Of a stretch of DNA of 64,000 nt, positions 18,003 through 31,950 are shown piece by piece. The notes below the pieces were generated by a model. That model searched no databases. It was not told where the DNA came from and saw only the letters and a list, made by a program, of their open reading frames with translations. This DNA comes from an uncultured Pseudomonas sp. GTDB taxonomy: Bacteria; Pseudomonadota; Gammaproteobacteria; Pseudomonadales; Pseudomonadaceae. Where the stretch lies: the NCBI RefSeq assembly GCF_946885955.1, contig NZ_CAMPHI010000006.1, forward strand, positions 62,001 through 126,000. Reading direction: 5' to 3'. Position numbers and translations under genes: made by a program. Each line of letters begins with the position of its first letter. Within the stretch, counting starts at the first letter, position 1.

Positions 18003-20236
18003 GACTTGCCCTCCTCCGCCACGCGCATCCCGACCTGCGCCGCCAGGGCCAGGAAGTTGGGGAACGAGGTGGCGACGTTGGCACAGTCGTGGATACGGAT
18101 CGGTGCCGTAGCGCGCAGCGAAGCCACACTGAAAGCCATGGCGATACGGTGATCGCCGTGGCTCCACACCTCACCACCGCCAATGCTGCCGCCCTCGATG
18201 ACAATACCGTCCGGGGTCGGCTCGGCCTTGACGCCCAATGCGATCAAACCATCGGCCATCACTTGAATGCGGTCGGACTCTTTCACCCGCAGTTCTTCCG
18301 CGCCGCGCAGTACGGTGCGACCGGAGGCGACTGACGCGGCGACGAACAACACGGGGAATTCGTCGATCGCCAACGGCACCAGATCCTCGGGTATATCAAT
18401 ACCTTTGAGCTTGGCGCTACGAACGCGGATATCCGCGACCGGTTCGCCGCCCACCTCACGCTGGTTTTCCAGGGTGATATCACCGCCCATCAGCCTGAGG
18501 ATATCGATCACCCCGGTACGGGTCGGGTTGATGCCGACGTGCTCCAGCACCAGCTCGGAGTCTTCGGCAATGCTGCCGGCGACCAGGAAGAATGCCGCCG
18601 AGGAGATATCGGCCGGCACTTCGATATGGCTGGCCTTGAGCTTGTGGCCGGACTCGACACAGGCAGTGCTGCCGTCCACCGTCACTGGATAGCCGAAGCC
18701 ACGCAGCATGCGCTCGGTGTGGTCGCGGGTCGGCGCAGGCTCGGTGACCGAAGTTTCGCCAGCGGCATACAACCCAGCCAGCAGCAGACAGGATTTGACC
18801 TGGGCACTGGCCATAGGCATTTCATAATGCATTCCGGTCAGGCGCTGGCCACCGCGAATGGTCAACGGCGGACGCCCTTCGGGGGCGGTCTCGATCACGG
18901 CACCCATTTCACGCAACGGCTTGGCCACACGATTCATCGGACGCTTGGACAGCGAGGCGTCGCCGGTCAGGGTCACGTCGAACGGTTGCGCGGCGAGCAA
19001 GCCGCTGAGCAGGCGCATCGAGGTGCCGGAATTGCCCAGGTAGATCGGACCGGGCGGCGCCTGCAAGCCATGCAGACCAACACCGTGAATGGTCACGCGA
19101 CCATGGTGCGGGCCTTCGATGACCACCCCCATATCGCGAAACGCCTGCAGAGTCGCCAGGGCATCCTCGCCCTCGAGGAAACCTTCCACCTCGGTCGTAC
19201 CTTCGGCGAGGGAGCCGAGCATGATCGAGCGGTGGGAGATGGATTTGTCGCCCGGAACGCGGATGCGCCCGGACAGCTTGCCGCCTGGATTGGCCAGAAA
19301 AATCAGATCGTTCGAGTGCATAGCGTCCACATAGGCCCTGCGGGCCAAAATTTTGCTGAAATGTTCGCGGGCCACGCGGGCGCGGGTGAACACGCCCAAC
19401 AACTGATGCCCATCCCCGGCGTCGACCGCGTCGCGCAAAGCGTCGAGGTCGCCGCGAAATAAATCCAGGGTGTGCAGCACAGCCTCGCGGTTGGCGAGAA
19501 AGATGTCGTGCCACATCACCGGGTCGCTGCCGGCGATCCGCGTAAAATCGCGAAAGCCGCCGGCGGCATAACGAAAGATTTCCAGATTCTCGCTGCGCTT
19601 GGCCAACGAGTCGACCAGACCAAAAGCCAGCAGATGCGGCAGATGACTGGTGGCGGCGAGTACCTGATCATGGTGCTCGACCTGCATATGCTCGACGTCC
19701 GCCCCCAACTCACGCCATAGGCTATCGACCAGTTGCAGGGCCTGAGGGTTCGTCTGCTCCAGCGGCGTCAGAATCACCTTATGACGACGGAACAGATCGG
19801 GGTTCGATGCTTCCACCCCGCTTTGCTCGGAACCGGCAATCGGGTGGCCCGGGACGAAGCGTGCCGGCATCTCGCCGAAGGCCAGGCGCGCAGCGCGCAC
19901 CACGTTGCCCTTGGCGCTGCCGACATCGGTGAGTACCGCATCGCCCAGTTCGAGCTTGGCCAGTTCGCCGAGAAGCTTTTCCATGGCCAGAATCGGTACC
20001 GCCAACTGGATCAGCTCGGCGCCCTTGCAGGCGTCGGCCAGGTTCTCCTCGCAGCGATCGACTACACCCAACTCCACGGCCAGACGCCGCGACTGGGGGT
20101 CCAGATCGACACCCACCACTTCACGGCACAAGCCACGTTCGCGCAGCCCTTTGGCGAATGAGCCGCCGATCAACCCCAGACCGACCACCACCAGGGTGCC
20201 GACCAACGGCGTAGCAACCGGCTTGGAATTACTCAC
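17999..20236 (-). CDS. tyrA-aroA: Fused prephenate/cyclohexadienyl dehydrogenase and EPSP synthase
   Basis: A 745-residue bifunctional protein. Residues 1 to about 295 form TyrA, with the NAD-binding [21 protein letters not shown] and the substrate region [16 protein letters not shown]. Residues from about 310 on form AroA (3-phosphoshikimate 1-carboxyvinyltransferase), with [20 protein letters not shown] and [15 protein letters not shown]. The fusion is characteristic of Pseudomonas and close relatives. It joins the shared shikimate path (EPSP) to the tyrosine branch. The start overlaps the hisC stop by 4 bases and the end overlaps cmk by 4 bases, so the genes are translationally coupled. 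The AroA motifs fit the class I type. Confidence 0.97.
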   Translation of the reverse strand: MSNSKPVATPLVGTLVVVGLGLIGGSFAKGLRERGLCREVVGVDLDPQSRRLAVELGVVDRCEENLADACKGAELIQLAVPILAMEKLLGELAKLELGDAVLTDVGSAKGNVVRAARLAFGEMPARFVPGHPIAGSEQSGVEASNPDLFRRHKVILTPLEQTNPQALQLVDSLWRELGADVEHMQVEHHDQVLAATSHLPHLLAFGLVDSLAKRSENLEIFRYAAGGFRDFTRIAGSDPVMWHDIFLANREAVLHTLDLFRGDLDALRDAVDAGDGHQLLGVFTRARVAREHFSKILARRAYVDAMHSNDLIFLANPGGKLSGRIRVPGDKSISHRSIMLGSLAEGTTEVEGFLEGEDALATLQAFRDMGVVIEGPHHGRVTIHGVGLHGLQAPPGPIYLGNSGTSMRLLSGLLAAQPFDVTLTGDASLSKRPMNRVAKPLREMGAVIETAPEGRPPLTIRGGQRLTGMHYEMPMASAQVKSCLLLAGLYAAGETSVTEPAPTRDHTERMLRGFGYPVTVDGSTACVESGHKLKASHIEVPADISSAAFFLVAGSIAEDSELVLEHVGINPTRTGVIDILRLMGGDITLENQREVGGEPVADIRVRSAKLKGIDIPEDLVPLAIDEFPVLFVAASVASGRTVLRGAEELRVKESDRIQVMADGLIALGVKAEPTPDGIVIEGGSIGGGEVWSHGDHRIAMAFSVASLRATAPIRIHDCANVATSFPNFLALAAQVGMRVAEEGKS

Positions 20237-21342
20237 GCGCCCAGCACCTTGGCCAGGGCCTCGAGAAAGCGGGCGTTCTCTTGTGGCAAGCCAATGGAAA
20301 TCCGCAGATGAGTCGGCATGCCATAGTTGGCCACCGGCCGGACGATCACGCCTTCGCGCAGCAGGCCCTGGTAAACGGGCATGGACTCACGCCCCAGGTC
20401 GACCGCGATAAAGTTGCCCTTGGATGGAATCCAGCTCAGGCCCAGCGCACGAAACCCGTCTTCCAGCTGCAGCATGCCGGCACTGTTGATCCGGCGGCTC
20501 TGCGCCAGGTAGTCGGCATCGTCGAACGCCGCACACGCCGCCGCCAAGGCCAGGCTATTGACGTTGAACGGTTGCCGTACGCGATTGAGCACATCGGCGA
20601 TTTGCGCCGAACTGATGCCATAACCAACACGCAATGCCGCCAAACCATAGGCCTTGGAAAAAGTCCGCGAGACCAACAGATTCGCATGTGCAGCCAGGTA
20701 ATCGAGACCATTCGGCAACTCGTCACCTGCGGCATATTCGATATAAGCCTCGTCCAGCACCACCAATACATCTTCGGGTACCCGAGCGAGGAAATCCGCA
20801 AGCGCTTGGGGACCGAACCAGGTACCGGTCGGGTTGTTCGGATTGGCGATGAATACCACCCGGGTATTGGCGTCTATCGTAGCGAGCATGGCCTCCAGGT
20901 CATGACCGAAGTCCTTGGCCGGCACCACCTTGCTCTGAGCCCCCACCGCCTGGGTGGCGATCGGGTAAACGGCAAAGGCGTGCTCGCTGAATACCGCATT
21001 CAAACCGGGCGCCAAATAGGCGCGGGCGACCAGCTCGAGGATATCGTTGGAACCGTTACCCAGGGTGACTTGATTGACCTGCACGCCACAGCGCTCGGCC
21101 AACAGGCTTTTCAGGGCGAAACCATTGCCATCGGGATAGCGGGTCAGTTCGTCCAGTTCCGCACGAATCGCCTCCAGCGCCTTGGGGCTGGGGCCCAGCG
21201 GGTTTTCGTTGCTGGCCAGCTTGACGATGGTTGCCGGATCCAGATCCAGCTCACGGGCCAACTCGTCCACCGGCTTACCCGGCACATAGGGCGACAGCTT
21301 TTGTACGCCTGGCTGAGCCAGGGCGATGAAATCACAGGTCAT
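20233..21342 (-). CDS. hisC: Histidinol-phosphate/aromatic aminotransferase
   Basis: A 369-residue fold-type I PLP aminotransferase. The lysine lies in VSRTFSKAYGLAALRVGYG, and NPNNPTG and DEAYIEY are the family's cofactor motifs. In this operon, between pheA and tyrA, it is the second HisC (HisC2), likely to transaminate prephenate or phenylpyruvate-type substrates as well as imidazole-acetol phosphate. MTCDFIALAQPGVQKLSPY is taken as the start; nine more codons upstream are open but fall in repeat-like DNA. Confidence 0.92.
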   Translation of the reverse strand: MTCDFIALAQPGVQKLSPYVPGKPVDELARELDLDPATIVKLASNENPLGPSPKALEAIRAELDELTRYPDGNGFALKSLLAERCGVQVNQVTLGNGSNDILELVARAYLAPGLNAVFSEHAFAVYPIATQAVGAQSKVVPAKDFGHDLEAMLATIDANTRVVFIANPNNPTGTWFGPQALADFLARVPEDVLVVLDEAYIEYAAGDELPNGLDYLAAHANLLVSRTFSKAYGLAALRVGYGISSAQIADVLNRVRQPFNVNSLALAAACAAFDDADYLAQSRRINSAGMLQLEDGFRALGLSWIPSKGNFIAVDLGRESMPVYQGLLREGVIVRPVANYGMPTHLRISIGLPQENARFLEALAKVLGA

Positions 21343-21429
21343 AGCTACAAGCCTCGAGCTACAAGCCACAAGTCAGAAGCCGCACGTCGATCCGCTTGCA
21401 GCTTGTGGCTTGCAGCTTGCCGCTGCTGT
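21343..21429. repeat. Intergenic AGCTTG/AGCTAC-type short repeats
   Basis: The pheA-hisC gap is filled by tandem variants of AAGCTACAAG / GCTTGTGGCTTGCAGCTTGC in both orientations. A related string (TTGAAGCTTGCCGCTTGAGG) occurs in the mupP-yciK gap at about 31028-31058. It resembles short degenerate repeats common between Pseudomonas genes and interrupts an otherwise tightly packed operon. Confidence 0.55.
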
Positions 21430-22536
21430 TTAAAGTACCGCCTTCGGATACGACCCCAGCACTTTCAGCGCCACGGCTTCCTGATTGAGTTTTTCCAGCA
21501 CGTCCTTGATCAACGGGTCGCGGTGGTGGCCGACGAAGTCGATGAAGAACACGTAGGTCCACTTACCACTGCGCGAGGGGCGGGTTTCGATGCGGGTCAG
21601 GTCGATGCCGTTGTTGTGGAAAGGCACCAGCAATTCGTGCAGCGCACCGGGCTTGTTGCGCATGGAAACGATGATCGAGGTTTTGTCGTCGCCGGTCGGC
21701 GGCACTTCCTGGCTGCCGATAATCAGGAAGCGCGTGGAGTTGTCCGGGCGGTCTTCGATCTTTTCCGCGATCTTGCTCAGGCCATAGAGACCGGCCGCCA
21801 TGTCGCCAGCGATCGCCGCGCTGTTCCACTCGCTCTTGACCCGTTTGGCCGCATCGGCGTTGCTCGATACCGCCACGCGCTCGACGTTCGGGTAGTGCGC
21901 ATCCAGCCATTTGCGGCACTGGGCCAAGGACTGGGCATGGGAGTAGATACGGGTGATCTTGTCGACCTTGGTGGTTTCGCCGACCAACAGATGGTGGTGA
22001 ATGCGCAGCTCGACTTCGCCGCAAATCACCATATCGTGTTCGAGGAAGCTGTCGAGGGTGTGGTTGACCGCGCCTTCGGTGGAGTTTTCCACCGGCACCA
22101 CGCCGAAATTCACCGCTCCCGCCGCCACTTCGCGGAATACTTCGTCGATCGCGGCCATTGGCTGACTGATCACCGCGTGACCGAAGTGCTTCATCGCCGC
22201 AGCCTGGGTGAAGGTACCTTCCGGGCCCAGGTAAGCGACACGCAGCGGGTTTTCCAGGGCCAGGCAGGACGACATGATTTCGCGGAACAACCGCGCCATT
22301 TCCTCGTTGCCCAGCGGCCCCTGATTGCGCTCCATGATGCGCTTGAGCACCTGGGCTTCGCGCTCTGGGCGATAGAACACCGGCTTTTCGCCTTCCGGCA
22401 ACGCCTTCATCTTTACCCGCGCCACTTCCTCGGCGCAGCGCGCACGGTCGCTGATCAGCTCGAGAATGCGCTCATCGAGGTTGTCGATGCGCAGGCGCAG
22501 CGCTTGCAGCTCCTGCTCGGTGATTGCTTCCGCCAT
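21430..22536 (-). CDS. pheA: Chorismate mutase-prephenate dehydratase (P-protein)
   Basis: A 368-residue bifunctional enzyme of phenylalanine synthesis. Residues 1-90 are the AroQ chorismate mutase (LRLRIDNLDERILELISDRA). Residues from about 95 are the prephenate dehydratase (VAYLGPEGTFTQAAAMKHFG, with the catalytic TRFLIIG). A C-terminal ACT domain (about 290-360: MRNKPGALHELLVPFHNNGI) provides feedback control by phenylalanine, with ETRPSRSGKW where the regulatory ESRP motif lies. The start touches the serC stop. Confidence 0.96.
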   Translation of the reverse strand: MAEAITEQELQALRLRIDNLDERILELISDRARCAEEVARVKMKALPEGEKPVFYRPEREAQVLKRIMERNQGPLGNEEMARLFREIMSSCLALENPLRVAYLGPEGTFTQAAAMKHFGHAVISQPMAAIDEVFREVAAGAVNFGVVPVENSTEGAVNHTLDSFLEHDMVICGEVELRIHHHLLVGETTKVDKITRIYSHAQSLAQCRKWLDAHYPNVERVAVSSNADAAKRVKSEWNSAAIAGDMAAGLYGLSKIAEKIEDRPDNSTRFLIIGSQEVPPTGDDKTSIIVSMRNKPGALHELLVPFHNNGIDLTRIETRPSRSGKWTYVFFIDFVGHHRDPLIKDVLEKLNQEAVALKVLGSYPKAVL

Positions 22537-23627
22537 CAGCCGTGCTCCTTCTCGAATTCCGCCATATAGGCCACCAGCGCCTCGACGGCATCCAGGCCCA
22601 CGGCGTTGTAGATCGAGGCACGCATGCCGCCGACCGAGCGATGGCCCTTGAGATTGAGCAGGCCGCGGGCGTCGGCGCCGGCCAGGAACGGCTTGTCCAG
22701 ACGCTCATCGGCCAGGCGGAACGGTACGTTCATCCAGGAGCGGGCATTGATCGCGATCGGGTTGCTGTACAGCTCGCTGCTGTCGATGGCGCCATACAGC
22801 AACTCTTTCTTGGCGCGATTGCGCTGCTCCATCGCCTCGACGCCGCCCTGCTCTTTCAGCCACTCGAAGACCAGGCCGGAGAGGTACCAGGAGAAGGTCG
22901 CCGGGGTGTTGTACATCGAGCCGTTGTCGGCGGCGATCTTGTAGTTGAGCATGGTAGGGCAAACGCTGCGAGCGCGACCGAGCAGATCCTCACGGACGAT
23001 CACCACGACCAGACCGGACGGGCCGATATTCTTCTGCGCACCGGCGTAGATCAGGCCGAACCTCGAGACGTCCAGTGGCCGCGAGAGAATGTCCGAAGAC
23101 ATGTCCGTCACCAGCGGTACGTCGCCGACCTCGGGAATCCAGTCGAATTGCAGGCCGCCGATGGTTTCGTTGCTGGCGTAATGCAGGTAGGCGGCATTCT
23201 TCGACAGCTGCCAATCGTTCTGCCCGGGAATCGCGAAGTAATCGTAGGGCTTTGCGCTGGCGGCGACATTGACGCGGCCATAGCGCTTCGCTTCCTCGAT
23301 GCTTTTCTTCGACCAGATACCGGTATCGATATAGTCGGCGACGCCGTCTTCGGGCAGCAGGTTAAGCGGAATCTCGGCGAACTGCTGACTGGCGCCGCCC
23401 TGCAAGAACAGCACCTTGTAGTTCGAGGGAATGCTCAGCAGGTCGCGCAGATCCTGCTCGGCCTTCTCGGCGATGGCGGTGTACTCGTCGCTGCGGTGGC
23501 TCATTTCCATGACGGACAGGCCTTTACCCTGCCAGTCGAGGAGCTCCGCCTGGGCGCGTTGCAGAACAGCTTCAGGAAGCGCGGCCGGGCCGGCGCAGAA
23601 GTTAAAGGCTCGCTTGCTCACATCCAC
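22536..23627 (-). CDS. serC: Phosphoserine aminotransferase
   Basis: A 363-residue PLP enzyme that forms 3-phosphoserine (and 4-phosphohydroxythreonine for pyridoxal phosphate synthesis). FNFCAGPAALPEAVLQRAQ is the family N-terminus, and the cofactor lysine is in GLIYAGAQKNIGPSG. It lies 87 bases downstream of gyrA and directly abuts pheA, the standard Pseudomonas order. Confidence 0.97.
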   Translation of the reverse strand: MDVSKRAFNFCAGPAALPEAVLQRAQAELLDWQGKGLSVMEMSHRSDEYTAIAEKAEQDLRDLLSIPSNYKVLFLQGGASQQFAEIPLNLLPEDGVADYIDTGIWSKKSIEEAKRYGRVNVAASAKPYDYFAIPGQNDWQLSKNAAYLHYASNETIGGLQFDWIPEVGDVPLVTDMSSDILSRPLDVSRFGLIYAGAQKNIGPSGLVVVIVREDLLGRARSVCPTMLNYKIAADNGSMYNTPATFSWYLSGLVFEWLKEQGGVEAMEQRNRAKKELLYGAIDSSELYSNPIAINARSWMNVPFRLADERLDKPFLAGADARGLLNLKGHRSVGGMRASIYNAVGLDAVEALVAYMAEFEKEHG

Positions 23628-23714
23628 TCTCGCTAAAAATGGTGGGCGGCCGATCTTGGATCAGCCGCCAGATCCTAGGCTGCTGCGGGCGAGGTCAGCC
23701 CTCGCCCGGACAGG

Positions 23715-26495
<2,781 letters not shown>

Positions 26496-26558
26496 GAGTA
26501 GCCTGATTCCTTTTTCTAGTGAAGCCCCGCAGCGCCCATCCTGAACGTTGCAAAGCCC

Positions 26559-26586
26559 GTCGTCGCGACTTCAGGTCAGCGACGAC
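26559..26586 (-). other. Hairpin in the gyrA leader
   Basis: Perfect 8-base arms GTCGTCGC and GCGACGAC surround a 12-base loop about 65-90 bases upstream of the gyrA ATG. The rest of the 328-base gap to mtnA shows no gene; it must hold the gyrA promoter, which I could not place. Function of the hairpin is unknown. Confidence 0.4.
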
Positions 26587-26823
26587 TCACGACAAATCAA
26601 TGAGTTATGCCATGTAACTGCGCAGTTGAGATGCCCAGCAATGGGCACCCTGAAAACCGCGGGAGCTTACCATAATCACCGCCGCGCACCTATCCCCTGG
26701 CGACCTTAATCGCCTGGGCAGATGCGGCGCTGCAGAGAGACGATTTCAGGCTGACCGGCACCGGCGAAAGCTTCGCCCCGAGGGCCGCGGAACGCCGCCC
26801 CCTCCTACAGACAGGCAGCAGGC

Positions 26824-27900
26824 TCAATGCAGACGCTTGCGGCACATCAGCTGGGTCATTTTCGCCAGGTCCGGGCGTTCGACCACGCCCTTCTCGGTCA
26901 CCAGAAAATCAATCAGGTCAGCCGGAGTGACATCGAATACCGGGTTGAGCGCCTCGACACCGCCAGCCACCGGCATCCCGTTGAGCGTCAGCAATTCGCT
27001 ACCGGCACGCTCCTCAATAGGAATGTCCTCTCCGCTTTCCAGCGTCATATCGATGGTCGAACTGGGCGCCACCACCATAAAGCGCACGCCGTGGTGCATG
27101 GCGCTGACCGCCAGCTGATAGGTACCGATTTTGTTCGCCACATCGCCATTGGCAGTGATGCGGTCGGCGCCGACCACGACCCAGGTGATACCACGGGTTT
27201 TCATCAGGTGCGCAGCGGCCGAGTCGGCATTCACGGTCACCGGAATACCGTCTCCGCTCAGTTCCCAGGCCGTAAGGCGCGAGCCTTGCAGCCAGGGACG
27301 GGTTTCATCGGCGTAAACTCGCTCGACCAAGCCGTCGAGATAGGCTGCGCGAATCACCCCCAGCGCAGTGCCGAATCCGCCCGTGGCCAAAGCGCCAGCA
27401 TTGCAATGGGTCAGAATGTTCTGGGCGTTGCCCTGATGCCTGCGAATCAGCTCGACGCCAAGCTGCGCCATGGTCAGATTGGCCTCGCGATCGCTCTGAT
27501 GAATGCCCACGGCCTCGGCCTCCAGCACCGCCAGCGGCTCGTCACCATCCTTGATCCGCGCCAGTCGCTCGCGCATGCGATTCAACGCCCAGAACAGGTT
27601 GACCGCCGTGGGTCGGGAGTCGGCCAGCAAGGCGAAATCGTCCTGCAACGCCAGACGCCAGTCACCGCCCGCGGCCAGGCGTGCAGTGGCGGCCAGTACC
27701 ACCGCATAAGCTGCGGCGATGCCGATGGCCGGTGCACCACGCACAACCATGTCGCGAATGGCCTGGGCGACGCCCGCGGCGGAATCGTACCTGCACCAGG
27801 TTTCCTCGAAGGGCAGTGCGCGCTGGTCGAGCAGATGCAGCGCGCCAGCCCGCCACTCGATGGCCCTGACCTTCTCTGCTGCCAGCAATTGCTCGCGCAT
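26824..27900 (-). CDS. mtnA: Methylthioribose-1-phosphate isomerase
   Basis: A 358-residue eIF2B-alpha-like isomerase that converts 5-methylthioribose-1-phosphate to the ribulose form in methionine salvage. Motifs are [32 protein letters not shown] with the catalytic cysteine, and [18 protein letters not shown] with the catalytic aspartate. The frame is open for 36 further codons, but [16 protein letters not shown] is the family start. It is divergent from mtaD across a 173-base shared regulatory region; both act on methylthioadenosine-derived compounds. Confidence 0.96.
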   Translation of the reverse strand: MREQLLAAEKVRAIEWRAGALHLLDQRALPFEETWCRYDSAAGVAQAIRDMVVRGAPAIGIAAAYAVVLAATARLAAGGDWRLALQDDFALLADSRPTAVNLFWALNRMRERLARIKDGDEPLAVLEAEAVGIHQSDREANLTMAQLGVELIRRHQGNAQNILTHCNAGALATGGFGTALGVIRAAYLDGLVERVYADETRPWLQGSRLTAWELSGDGIPVTVNADSAAAHLMKTRGITWVVVGADRITANGDVANKIGTYQLAVSAMHHGVRFMVVAPSSTIDMTLESGEDIPIEERAGSELLTLNGMPVAGGVEALNPVFDVTPADLIDFLVTEKGVVERPDLAKMTQLMCRKRLH

Positions 27901-28073
27901 GACATACCTCCACCGGAAAAAGCCGATAAGTATACCTGTAGATGCCGTCCGCCGATTGCTCGGCGGTACGCGAACGGAAACGCCAATCAGCCGGCGGCAT
28001 GCAATCACGCGACTTCTAGCGCACGGCGTTCCCCTATAAACTGCGTGATTTTACCAGCAGCGGAACCACCACT

Positions 28074-29396
28074 ATGCCCGAAGCCCCCCTCGACCTACTC
28101 CTGCTGCCCACCTGGCTGGTGCCGGTCGAACCTGCAGGCGTGGTGCTGAAAGAGCATGGCCTGGGCATTCGTGATGGCCGCATTGCGTTGATCGCACCAC
28201 GCGCCGAAGCCCTCCAGCATGCGGCCCTGGAGGTGCGCGAACTGCCCGGACGCCTGCTCACGCCCGGCCTGGTCAATGCCCACGGGCATGCCGCGATGAC
28301 CCTGTTCCGCGGTCTGGCCGACGACCTACCCTTGATGACCTGGCTGGAGCAGCACATCTGGCCGGCCGAGGCCAAATGGGTCAACGAGCAGTTCGTCCAG
28401 GACGGCACCGAGCTGGCCATCGCCGAACAGCTCAAGAGTGGCGTCAGCTGTTTCGCCGACATGTACTTCTTCCCCGAGGTGGCCTGCGAACTGGTGCACA
28501 AGAGCGGTATCCGGGCGCAGATCAGCATCCCGGTGCTGGACTTCCCGATTCCCGGCGCCCTCGATGCAGGCGAAGCGTTGCGCAAGGGCCTCGGCCTGTT
28601 CGACGACCTCAAACACCACCCGCGCCTGACGGTGGCTTTCGGCCCGCATGCGCCCTACACGGTGAGCGACGACAAGCTGGAAAATATCCGCATGCTCGCC
28701 GAAGAGCTGGATGCCGGCATCCATATGCACGTGCAGGAAACCGCGTTCGAGGTGCAGCAGAGCCTTGAGCTTCACGGCGAACGGCCGCTGGCCCGCCTCG
28801 CTCGCCTGGGCCTGCTCGGGCCGCGCTTCCAGGCCGTACACATGACCCAGATCGACGATGACGATATCGCCCTGCTGGTCGCCAGCAATACCAGCGTGAT
28901 CCACTGCCCGGAATCCAACCTGAAGCTGGCCAGCGGCTTTTGCCCGGTGGAAAAACTCTGGCAAGCCGGGGTCAACGTGGCCATCGGCACCGATGGCGCG
29001 GCCAGCAACAACGACCTGGACCTGCTTGGCGAAACCCGCACGGCAGCCTTGCTGGCCAAGGCCGTCGCCGGCTCAGCCACCGCCCTGGACGCCCATAGCG
29101 CACTGCGCATGGCCACCCTGAACGGCGCGCGCGCACTAGGCCTGGAGACACGAATCGGCTCGCTGGAAATCGGCAAAGCGGCCGACCTGGTGGCGTTCGA
29201 CCTGTCCGGCCTGGCCCAGCAGCCGATCTACGACCCGGTTTCGCAATTGATCTACGCCAGCAACCGCAACTGCGTCGAGCACCTGTGGGTGGGCGGCAAG
29301 CAATTGCTCGAAGGCGGTCGTCTGACACGCCTGGACGAGCAACGGATCATCGCCAACGCCCAGGCCTGGGGGACGAAGATCGCCCGACAGGCCTAA
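28074..29396 (+). CDS. mtaD: Methylthioadenosine/S-adenosylhomocysteine (or guanine-type) deaminase, MtaD/SsnA family
   Basis: A 440-residue metal-dependent amidohydrolase. The metal-binding HxH is in [13 protein letters not shown], with further ligands in [11 protein letters not shown] and the aspartate in [17 protein letters not shown]. In pseudomonads the gene at this place (between mtnA and ubiG) deaminates 5'-methylthioadenosine to methylthioinosine, feeding methionine/purine salvage. The divergent mtnA supports that assignment; substrate preference is inferred from context. Confidence 0.9.
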   Translation: MPEAPLDLLLLPTWLVPVEPAGVVLKEHGLGIRDGRIALIAPRAEALQHAALEVRELPGRLLTPGLVNAHGHAAMTLFRGLADDLPLMTWLEQHIWPAEAKWVNEQFVQDGTELAIAEQLKSGVSCFADMYFFPEVACELVHKSGIRAQISIPVLDFPIPGALDAGEALRKGLGLFDDLKHHPRLTVAFGPHAPYTVSDDKLENIRMLAEELDAGIHMHVQETAFEVQQSLELHGERPLARLARLGLLGPRFQAVHMTQIDDDDIALLVASNTSVIHCPESNLKLASGFCPVEKLWQAGVNVAIGTDGAASNNDLDLLGETRTAALLAKAVAGSATALDAHSALRMATLNGARALGLETRIGSLEIGKAADLVAFDLSGLAQQPIYDPVSQLIYASNRNCVEHLWVGGKQLLEGGRLTRLDEQRIIANAQAWGTKIARQA

Positions 29397-29429
29397 GGGG
29401 CTCGCGGGATGGGCCGGGCGGCGCTCCGC

Positions 29430-29475
29430 TTTAGCCGCGATGAACTGACACCTCATTTGCCCAGTCGCGGCTAAA
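29430..29475. repeat. REP-like inverted repeat downstream of mtaD
   Basis: Perfect 11-base arms TTTAGCCGCGA and TCGCGGCTAAA enclose 24 bases in the mtaD-ubiG gap. The arm is the Pseudomonas REP core. It may protect the mRNA 3' end; there is no T-run. Confidence 0.65.
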
Positions 29476-29612
29476 AGACCAGCAACACCCACTAGTGCGA
29501 CAAACTGACATACATTGAATGGCCTGCAGCCATCCACCCCACAACCTGAAACTGGCACCATAGGCGCATCGAGCCTCAGGCTTCCCGCCTCCAGTTCTAT
29601 CCAGGGATTTTT

Positions 29613-30311
29613 ATGAGCAACGTCGACCACGCCGAAATCGCTAAATTCGAAGCCCTCGCCCACCGCTGGTGGGATCGCGAGAGCGAATTCAAGCCGTTGC
29701 ACGACATCAATCCGCTGCGTATCAACTGGATCGACGAACGCGTGGGCCTGGCCGGCAAGAAGATTCTCGATGTCGGCTGCGGTGGCGGCATCCTCAGCGA
29801 GGCGATGGCGCAACGCGGCGCGACCGTCACCGGCATCGACATGGGCGAAGCGCCACTGGCGGTGGCCCAGCTGCATCAGCTGGAGTCGGGCGTGTCGGTG
29901 GAATATCGGCAGATTACCGCCGAGGCACTGGCCGCCGAGATGCCAGGACAATTCGACGTGGTCACCTGCCTGGAGATGCTCGAGCATGTACCGAATCCGG
30001 CTTCGGTGATCCGCGCTTGCCATGCGCTGGTCAAGCCCGGCGGCCAGGTGTTCTTCTCCACCATCAACCGCAACCCCAAGGCCTACCTGTTCGCCGTACT
30101 GGGCGCGGAATACCTGCTGCGCCTGCTGCCCCGCGGCACCCACGATTTCAAGAAGTTCATCCGCCCCTCCGAGCTAGGCGCCTGGAGCCGCGATGCCGGC
30201 TTGCAGGTCAAGGACATCATCGGCCTGACCTATAACCCACTGACCAAGCACTACAAGCTGGAAGCGGATGTCGCCGTCAATTACATGGTCCAGACGCTGA
30301 AGGAGGCGTGA
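29613..30311 (+). CDS. ubiG: Ubiquinone biosynthesis O-methyltransferase
   Basis: A 232-residue SAM-dependent methyltransferase that carries out both O-methylations in ubiquinone synthesis. The SAM-binding motif is [16 protein letters not shown], and [20 protein letters not shown] is diagnostic for UbiG. The TGA overlaps the next ATG by one base, so mupP is coupled to it. Confidence 0.97.
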   Translation: MSNVDHAEIAKFEALAHRWWDRESEFKPLHDINPLRINWIDERVGLAGKKILDVGCGGGILSEAMAQRGATVTGIDMGEAPLAVAQLHQLESGVSVEYRQITAEALAAEMPGQFDVVTCLEMLEHVPNPASVIRACHALVKPGGQVFFSTINRNPKAYLFAVLGAEYLLRLLPRGTHDFKKFIRPSELGAWSRDAGLQVKDIIGLTYNPLTKHYKLEADVAVNYMVQTLKEA

Positions 30312-30982
30312 TGCGTTTGCGTGCAGTGCTTTTCGACATGGACGGTACGCTGCTCGACAGCGCCCCGGACTTTATCGCCATCTGCCAGGCCATGCGTGCC
30401 GATCGCGGCCTTGAGCCCATTGCCGAGAAGCTGATCCGCGATCAGGTCTCCGGCGGCGCCCGCGCCATGGTCACCTGCACCTTCGCCATGCAACCGGAAG
30501 CAGAAGGCTTCGAGGCTCTGCGCCTGGAATTTCTCGAGCGCTATCAGGAACATTGCGCGGTGCTGACCCGACCGTTCGACGGCATCGAGGAATTGCTCGC
30601 CGATATCGAAAGCGCCAAGCTGATCTGGGGCGTGGTGACCAACAAACCGTTGCGCTTCGCCGAACCCATCATGCAGCGCCTTGGCCTGGCCGAGCGCTCG
30701 TCGATCCTGATCTGCCCGGATCACGTGACCAACAGCAAACCCGACCCCGAGCCGATGACACTCGCCTGTTCGCAGCTGGGCCTGGAGCCGGCCAGCGTGC
30801 TGTTCGTCGGCGACGACCTGCGCGATATCGAGTCCGGTCGCGCCGCCGGCACCCGCACCGCGGCCGTAACCTACGGCTATATTCACCCGGACGACAACCC
30901 GCGCAACTGGGGTGCCGACGTGGTCGTCGAGCATCCGCTGGAATTGCGCGCCGTGCTCGAACGGGCGCTATGCAGCTGCTGA
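30311..30982 (+). CDS. mupP: N-acetylmuramic acid 6-phosphate phosphatase
   Basis: A 223-residue HAD-superfamily phosphatase. Motif I is [14 protein letters not shown], motif II includes GVVTNKP, and motif IV is [16 protein letters not shown]. In Pseudomonas the gene after ubiG is MupP, which dephosphorylates MurNAc-6-P in the anhydromuropeptide recycling route that bypasses de novo UDP-MurNAc synthesis. The ATG at 30311 is preferred to the GTG at 30308 because AAGGAGG at 30300-30306 is then better spaced. Phosphoglycolate phosphatase is the generic alternative name. Confidence 0.9.
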   Translation: MRLRAVLFDMDGTLLDSAPDFIAICQAMRADRGLEPIAEKLIRDQVSGGARAMVTCTFAMQPEAEGFEALRLEFLERYQEHCAVLTRPFDGIEELLADIESAKLIWGVVTNKPLRFAEPIMQRLGLAERSSILICPDHVTNSKPDPEPMTLACSQLGLEPASVLFVGDDLRDIESGRAAGTRTAAVTYGYIHPDDNPRNWGADVVVEHPLELRAVLERALCSC

Positions 30983-31075
30983 CACAGCAGCTGCTGGCTG
31001 CCAGTACACTCCCACTCTTCAGCTGTTAACTTGAAGCTTGCCGCTTGAGGCTTGCCGCTCTCCGGAGGAGCCCCC

Positions 31076-31816
31076 ATGTTCCAGTATTCCACCCGCCCCG
31101 ACCTGCTCAAGGACCGGGTGATCATGGTCACCGGCGCCGGTCGCGGGATTGGCGCCGCCGCCGCGCAGACCTTCGCCGCCCACGGTGCGACCGTGCTGCT
31201 TTTGGGCAAGACCGAAGAAAACCTGACCCGCGTCTACGATGCCATCGAGGCCGCCGGACACCCGCAACCCGCGCTGATCCCCTTCAATCTGGAAACCGCC
31301 CTGCCGCACCAGTACGACGAGCTCGCAGCGATGATCGAGGGCGAGTTCGGCAAGCTCGACGGCCTGCTGCACAACGCCTCGATCATTGGCCCGCGTACCC
31401 CGCTGGAACAGCTGTCCGGCGACAACTTCATGCGCGTCATGCAGATCAACGTCAATGCCATGTTCATGCTGACCAGCACCCTGCTGCCGCTGCTCAAGCT
31501 GTCGACGGACGCCTCGGTGGTGTTCACCTCCAGCAGCGTCGGCCGCAAAGGGCGCGCTTACTGGGGCGCCTACGCGGTGTCCAAGTTCGCCACCGAGGGA
31601 CTGATGCAGGTATTGGCCGACGAGCTGGACGGCATCGCCCCGGTACGCGCCAATAGCGTCAACCCGGGCGCCACCCGCACCGACATGCGTGCCCAGGCCT
31701 ACCCCGGGGAAAACCCGCAGAACAACCCGACGCCCGACGAGATCATGCCGGTGTATCTGTACCTCATGGGTCCGGACAGCAGCGGCGTGAATGGCCAGGC
31801 TTTCGACGCCCAGTAA
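31076..31816 (+). CDS. yciK: YciK-type short-chain dehydrogenase/reductase
   Basis: A 246-residue SDR. Cofactor-binding VTGAGRGIGAAAAQTFA, the NAS-like motif LLHNASIIG, catalytic serine in FTSSSVGRKGRAYW and the YAVSK pair are all present. An AGGAG lies 9 bases before the ATG at 31076, which decides the start. The substrate of YciK is not established. The gene consistently follows mupP/ubiG in pseudomonads. Confidence 0.92.
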   Translation: MFQYSTRPDLLKDRVIMVTGAGRGIGAAAAQTFAAHGATVLLLGKTEENLTRVYDAIEAAGHPQPALIPFNLETALPHQYDELAAMIEGEFGKLDGLLHNASIIGPRTPLEQLSGDNFMRVMQINVNAMFMLTSTLLPLLKLSTDASVVFTSSSVGRKGRAYWGAYAVSKFATEGLMQVLADELDGIAPVRANSVNPGATRTDMRAQAYPGENPQNNPTPDEIMPVYLYLMGPDSSGVNGQAFDAQ

Positions 31817-31950
31817 TGCGCGCCGGTTTCCTGGCGCCGCCGTGCATGCGGCAGCGAATTGCCACCACAGGCGCCAGACAACCGGCAAAGAATTGCCAAT
31901 CCGATCACAAAAATAATCTAACCACCTGAAATAAATAGATTTTTTTGAAC

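Noticed and set aside
20281..22569. A 762-codon open frame antisense to hisC and pheA
   Set aside because: It crosses two convincing genes and their repeat-filled gap, is rich in His, Gln and Arg, and matches no family.
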